Assembly: GCF_900129425.1 (NCBI RefSeq)
Contig: NZ_LT670817.1
Coordinates: forward strand, 2,418,001 to 2,482,000
Length of the DNA stretch: 64,000 nucleotides
Direction of reading: 5' to 3'
From: Bradyrhizobium erythrophlei
GTDB lineage: Bacteria > Pseudomonadota > Alphaproteobacteria > Rhizobiales > Xanthobacteraceae
Shown in pieces: positions 61,190 to 64,000 of this stretch. The notes under the pieces were generated by a model, which saw only the letters and a list, made by a program, of their open reading frames with translations, did not search any database and was not told the DNA's origin. The position numbers and the translations under genes were made by a program. The first letter of the stretch is position 1; each line of letters opens with the position of its first letter.

Positions 61190-62302
61190 TCACACCACTG
61201 CCGGCGGCATCGCCCCGACTATATCAACTCCGGAAGAGGCGGCTACTTCCGCCGGTCCGCTGAAAGCCGCCACCAACCGCTCCAGCGACGGAGAAAATGC
61301 GCCGCTGACGGGAACGATGGCGTCGGACGGCGGCAGTTCCGCCGTGCGATGGCAGGCGGTGGCGTGGCCGGCCGCGTCCGCGAGCAGTTGCGGCGGTTCG
61401 GCGCGGCAACGCTCGATCACATAGGGGCAGCGGGTGTGAAAGCGGCAGCCCGAGGGCGGGTTGAGCGCGCTCGGCATCTCTCCCTGCAACAGCAAGCGGC
61501 CGCGCTTGGCCCGCGGCCGGGGCACCGGGATCGCCGACAGCAGCGCGCGGCTGTAGGGGTGACGGGGCGAGGCGAACAGCGCTTGCGTATCCGCGGTCTC
61601 GACGATGACGCCGAGATTCATCACGGCGACGCGGTCGGCGATGTGTTTCACGACCGCCAGATCATGCGAGACGAAGATGTAGGCCAGCCCCAACCGGTCC
61701 TGCAGGTCACGCAGCAAATTGAGGATTTGCGAACGGATCGACACGTCGAGCGCCGATACCGGCTCGTCGCAGATGACGAGTTTCGGTTCGACCGCCAGCG
61801 CGCGCGCAATGGCAATGCGCTGGCGCTGGCCGCCGGAAAATTCATGCGGGTAGCGGCGTGCGAAGCGCGGCTCCAGCCCGACCAGGCGCAACAATTCCTC
61901 GACCCGCTCGCGACGGCGCGCCGGCGGCACCAGGTCATGCAGCGCCAGCGGCTCGGTCAGGATCTGGCTGACGGTCATGCGCGGATTGAGCGACGCATAG
62001 GGGTCCTGAAAGATGATTTGCGCGTCGCGGCGGAAGGCGCGCAACTGATCGGCGTCCAATGCCAGGAGATCGCGGCCCTCGAAGCTGACGCTGCCTGAAT
62101 CCGGCTCGATCAGCCGCAGCACCAGCCGGCTCACGGTGGATTTGCCGCAACCGGATTCGCCAACCAGCGCCAGCGTCTTGCCGGCATCGACACTGAAGCT
62201 GACGCCATCGACCGCTTTCACGAACGCGGTCGGCCGCCCGAACACCGAGCGTTCGGCAACGAAATGTTTGACAAGGTTTTTGACCTCGAGCAGGGCGGTC
62301 AT
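61190..62302 (-). CDS. dppF: Peptide ABC transporter ATPase, DppF/OppF type
   Basis: 370 residues from ATG 62302. Walker A in LVGESGCGKSTVSRLVLRL, Q-loop IIFQDPYASLNPRM, ABC signature EFSGGQRQRIAIARALA, Walker B KLVICDEPVSALD and H-loop YIFVSHDLAVV. The C-terminal oligopeptide-transporter domain has the Cys-rich segment CRFHTRCPYVIERC, which in DppD/DppF proteins can hold an iron-sulfur cluster. The C-terminus is longer than usual by about 40 residues (after TACHRTAEL). It energises the importer with the DppD homologue encoded upstream. Confidence 0.93.
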   Translation of the reverse strand: MTALLEVKNLVKHFVAERSVFGRPTAFVKAVDGVSFSVDAGKTLALVGESGCGKSTVSRLVLRLIEPDSGSVSFEGRDLLALDADQLRAFRRDAQIIFQDPYASLNPRMTVSQILTEPLALHDLVPPARRRERVEELLRLVGLEPRFARRYPHEFSGGQRQRIAIARALAVEPKLVICDEPVSALDVSIRSQILNLLRDLQDRLGLAYIFVSHDLAVVKHIADRVAVMNLGVIVETADTQALFASPRHPYSRALLSAIPVPRPRAKRGRLLLQGEMPSALNPPSGCRFHTRCPYVIERCRAEPPQLLADAAGHATACHRTAELPPSDAIVPVSGAFSPSLERLVAAFSGPAEVAASSGVDIVGAMPPAVV

Positions 62303-62330
62303 GCGGTTCCACCCAAAAAATGCCGGCTGA

Positions 62331-62456
62331 CGTGTCCCGGGCGCAGCGCAGCGTGCAACGATACGCTGCAGAACCGGGACCCGGCTTGTGGAGCAATGGA
62401 CCCCGGCCCAGCGGTGCAGCACCGCGCCGCGCTTGTGCTACACCGCGCCCGGGGAA
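62331..62456. repeat. Intergenic palindromic repeat (GTGTCCCGG...GCAG family), copy 3, inside the peptide ABC operon
   Basis: CGTGTCCCGGGCGCAGCGCA at 62331 and inverted CGCGCCCGGGGAACG near 62455, with CCGGGACCCGG in the centre. Separates the two ATPase genes. Confidence 0.75.
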
Positions 62457-62477
62457 CGATCTGCGATCGCACCGCCA

Positions 62478-63467
62478 TCACGACACCAGCCTTTCCAGCG
62501 GCGCCTTGATGCAGCGCGACCAGTGGCCTGGGCTAACGGCCAGCATTGGCGGCGGGGCGGCGACGCAGGGCTCGCTGACGAAGGGACAGCGCGCGGCGAA
62601 GCGGCAGCCGGGCGGCGGCTTCGTCATATTCGGGACCATGCCCTCGATGGTGGCCAGATGCGACGTGCGGCGATCCAGCCGCGGGATCGAGCCGAGCAGG
62701 CCGACGGTGTAGGGGTGCTGCGGGGAGGCGAACAATTCATCGACGGTCGCGCGTTCGACGATCTCGCCGGCGTACATCACCGCGACCTCGTCGCAGACCT
62801 CGGCGACCACGCCGAGATCGTGGGTGATGAGAATGATCGCGGCCCCGCTCGCCGCCTTCAGCTCGCGCATCAAATCGAGGATCTGCGCCTGCAGGGTGAC
62901 GTCGAGCGCGGTGGTGGGCTCGTCGGCGATCAGCAGCATCGGATCGCAGGCGAGCGCGATGGCGATCATGACGCGCTGGCGCATGCCGCCCGACAGCTTG
63001 TGCGGATATTCGTCGATGCGCCGCTCCGGCGAGGGGATATGGACGCGGCGCAGCAGTTCAATCGCACGCTCGCGCGCCTCGCGCCGCGATCCGCCGCGAT
63101 GGCGCAGGATGGTTTCGATGATCTGGTCGCCGATCGTAAAACTCGGATTGAGCGACGTCATCGGCTCCTGGAAGATCATCGCCAGCCGGTTGCCACGCAG
63201 GTCGCGCAGGGTCTGGTCGGGTACTTCAAGCAGATCGAAGCCGTCGAACCGGATCGAGCCGGTGACATCGGCGGAATGTTTCGACAACAGGCCCATGATG
63301 GCGAGCGAGGTCACGCTCTTGCCGCAGCCGGATTCGCCGACCAGCCCCAGCGTCGCGCCGTTGGCCACGCTGAGGTCGACGCTATCGACCGCGTGCGTGA
63401 TGCGGCCGTCGTCGCCGTGGAAGGTGACCCGCAAATCCCTGATTTCGATCAGCGGGACGTCTGTCAT
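62478..63467 (-). CDS. dppD: Peptide ABC transporter ATPase, DppD/OppD type
   Basis: 329 residues from ATG 63467, overlapping the stop of the DUF1028 gene (ATGA). Walker A LVGESGCGKSVTSLAIMGLL, Q-loop MIFQEPMTSLNPSF, signature KLSGGMRQRVMIAIALA, Walker B MLLIADEPTTALD and ITHDLGVVAEVCD. C-terminal Cys-rich segment CRFAARCPFVSEPC. It pairs with DppF to power uptake. Translational coupling to a DUF1028 gene is a recurring feature of such operons. Confidence 0.94.
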   Translation of the reverse strand: MTDVPLIEIRDLRVTFHGDDGRITHAVDSVDLSVANGATLGLVGESGCGKSVTSLAIMGLLSKHSADVTGSIRFDGFDLLEVPDQTLRDLRGNRLAMIFQEPMTSLNPSFTIGDQIIETILRHRGGSRREARERAIELLRRVHIPSPERRIDEYPHKLSGGMRQRVMIAIALACDPMLLIADEPTTALDVTLQAQILDLMRELKAASGAAIILITHDLGVVAEVCDEVAVMYAGEIVERATVDELFASPQHPYTVGLLGSIPRLDRRTSHLATIEGMVPNMTKPPPGCRFAARCPFVSEPCVAAPPPMLAVSPGHWSRCIKAPLERLVS

Positions 63468-64000
63468 TTCCGACCCGCAATCGCCGCTTCGATGGTGGCA
63501 TCGATGGTTGCGCGGTCGGTGACGCCAGCCGGATTCTTTCGACTGGGCAGGAATTGGCGGAAATGCACCCAGCGTTCGCGGCTCACCTGTTCGAGGCGTT
63601 CGAGTTCGGCAAGCGGATCGGCATGGTCGTCGACGCGCAGGTCGAGATCGGACCATTCCTCCTCGCCATAGATCAAAAGCGCCGCCGATTGCTTGCCGCG
63701 CTTGTCGCCGCCCGCGGCCTCGCCGGATCGCATCGCCGCGATCAGGCGTTGCGCGAACGGCAGTCTTTCGTTGGCGATATAGGCCGCCGCGGTGTCGTCC
63801 AGCACCCGCGCGCCCGCCAGCATGTTGCCGGCAATTGAAAACCCGTTGCCTTCGACATGCCCGCACCAGTCGACGCATTCGCTGCCGGTGTGGCAAGCGA
63901 TGCGGCCACCGGCGTCCATGATGTGAAGCTGCCGGCTCTCGCGGCCGCTATCCGCCGCGATCAGGGTCTTGACGATGTCGCCGGGCGAACGTCCTTCTCG
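63464..64000 (-). CDS. DUF1028 family protein, C-terminal part (N-terminus beyond window edge)
   Basis: The frame stays open to the right edge; 178 residues are visible. RQLHIMDAGGRIACHTGSEC and GFSIAGNMLAGARVLDDTA are characteristic of DUF1028, whose members have an Ntn-hydrolase-like fold and are often encoded with peptide transporters or opine-like catabolism. DLDLRVDDHADPLAELERLE is the usual end of the core domain, followed by about 40 extra residues. The missing N-terminus would carry the putative nucleophile. A hydrolase acting on the imported compound is the family-based guess. Confidence 0.85.
   Translation of the reverse strand, partial: REGRSPGDIVKTLIAADSGRESRQLHIMDAGGRIACHTGSECVDWCGHVEGNGFSIAGNMLAGARVLDDTAAAYIANERLPFAQRLIAAMRSGEAAGGDKRGKQSAALLIYGEEEWSDLDLRVDDHADPLAELERLEQVSRERWVHFRQFLPSRKNPAGVTDRATIDATIEAAIAGRK

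Overview
The window reads as chromosomal DNA of a high-GC alphaproteobacterium, most probably Bradyrhizobium or a close relative in the Nitrobacteraceae. Reasons: the order narK - single-domain hemoglobin - FAD/NAD(P)H oxidoreductase - nasC at the left edge is the nitrate-assimilation/NO-detoxification cluster described in Bradyrhizobium; a CYP199A-type P450 is typical of Bradyrhizobium/Rhodopseudomonas; nearly every wide gene gap carries a palindromic intergenic repeat of the kind common in these genomes. No rRNA, tRNA, CRISPR, transposase or phage gene was seen. All names rest on reading the protein sequences; no database was searched.

Layout. 1-4876: nitrate assimilation (narK end, hemoglobin, flp, nasC). 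4885-9310: fatty acid desaturase, a decayed sugar-ABC permease remnant, an SMP-30 family protein, an aldo/keto reductase and an EamA transporter. 9505-14910: a very large glycine-rich autotransporter. 14957-17923: an Lrp-type regulator divergent from an AceE/MdeB-like 2-oxoacid dehydrogenase E1, with dyads between them. 18133-28303: aldehyde dehydrogenase, lactonase-like SMP-30 protein, uronate dehydrogenase, IlvD/Edd-type sugar-acid dehydratase and a TRAP transporter with two paralogous binding proteins; together these look like uptake and oxidative breakdown of a hexuronate or sugar acid. 28456-31831: enoyl-CoA hydratase, CYP199A-like P450 and its ferredoxin reductase. 32068-41291: two PfkB kinases, glutamate dehydrogenase, a VOC protein, an unusual PyrD-like protein, an enolase-superfamily dehydratase, the scar of a deleted Gfo/Idh/MocA oxidoreductase, a DUF993 aldolase-like protein and a YghU-type glutathione transferase. 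41313-45349: exported NHL beta-propeller, a second P450, and a two-subunit ThDP decarboxylase. 45418-50428: TetR regulator with an RND efflux pump. 50553-57574: two Tat-type ABC substrate-binding proteins without any permease, followed in overlapping order by a sensor kinase, a receiver protein and a receiver-adenylate cyclase. 57670-64000: a dipeptide/oligopeptide ABC importer (permeases, binding protein, two ATPases) led by a DUF1028 protein that runs off the right edge.

Most worth a second look: the binding-protein/two-component/cyclase operon, the duplicated TRAP binding proteins with duplicated promoters, the 91-bp scar of an oxidoreductase gene between its former partners, the PyrD-like protein with a class-1 catalytic cysteine, and the set of intergenic palindrome families, some of them inside operons or donating start codons.
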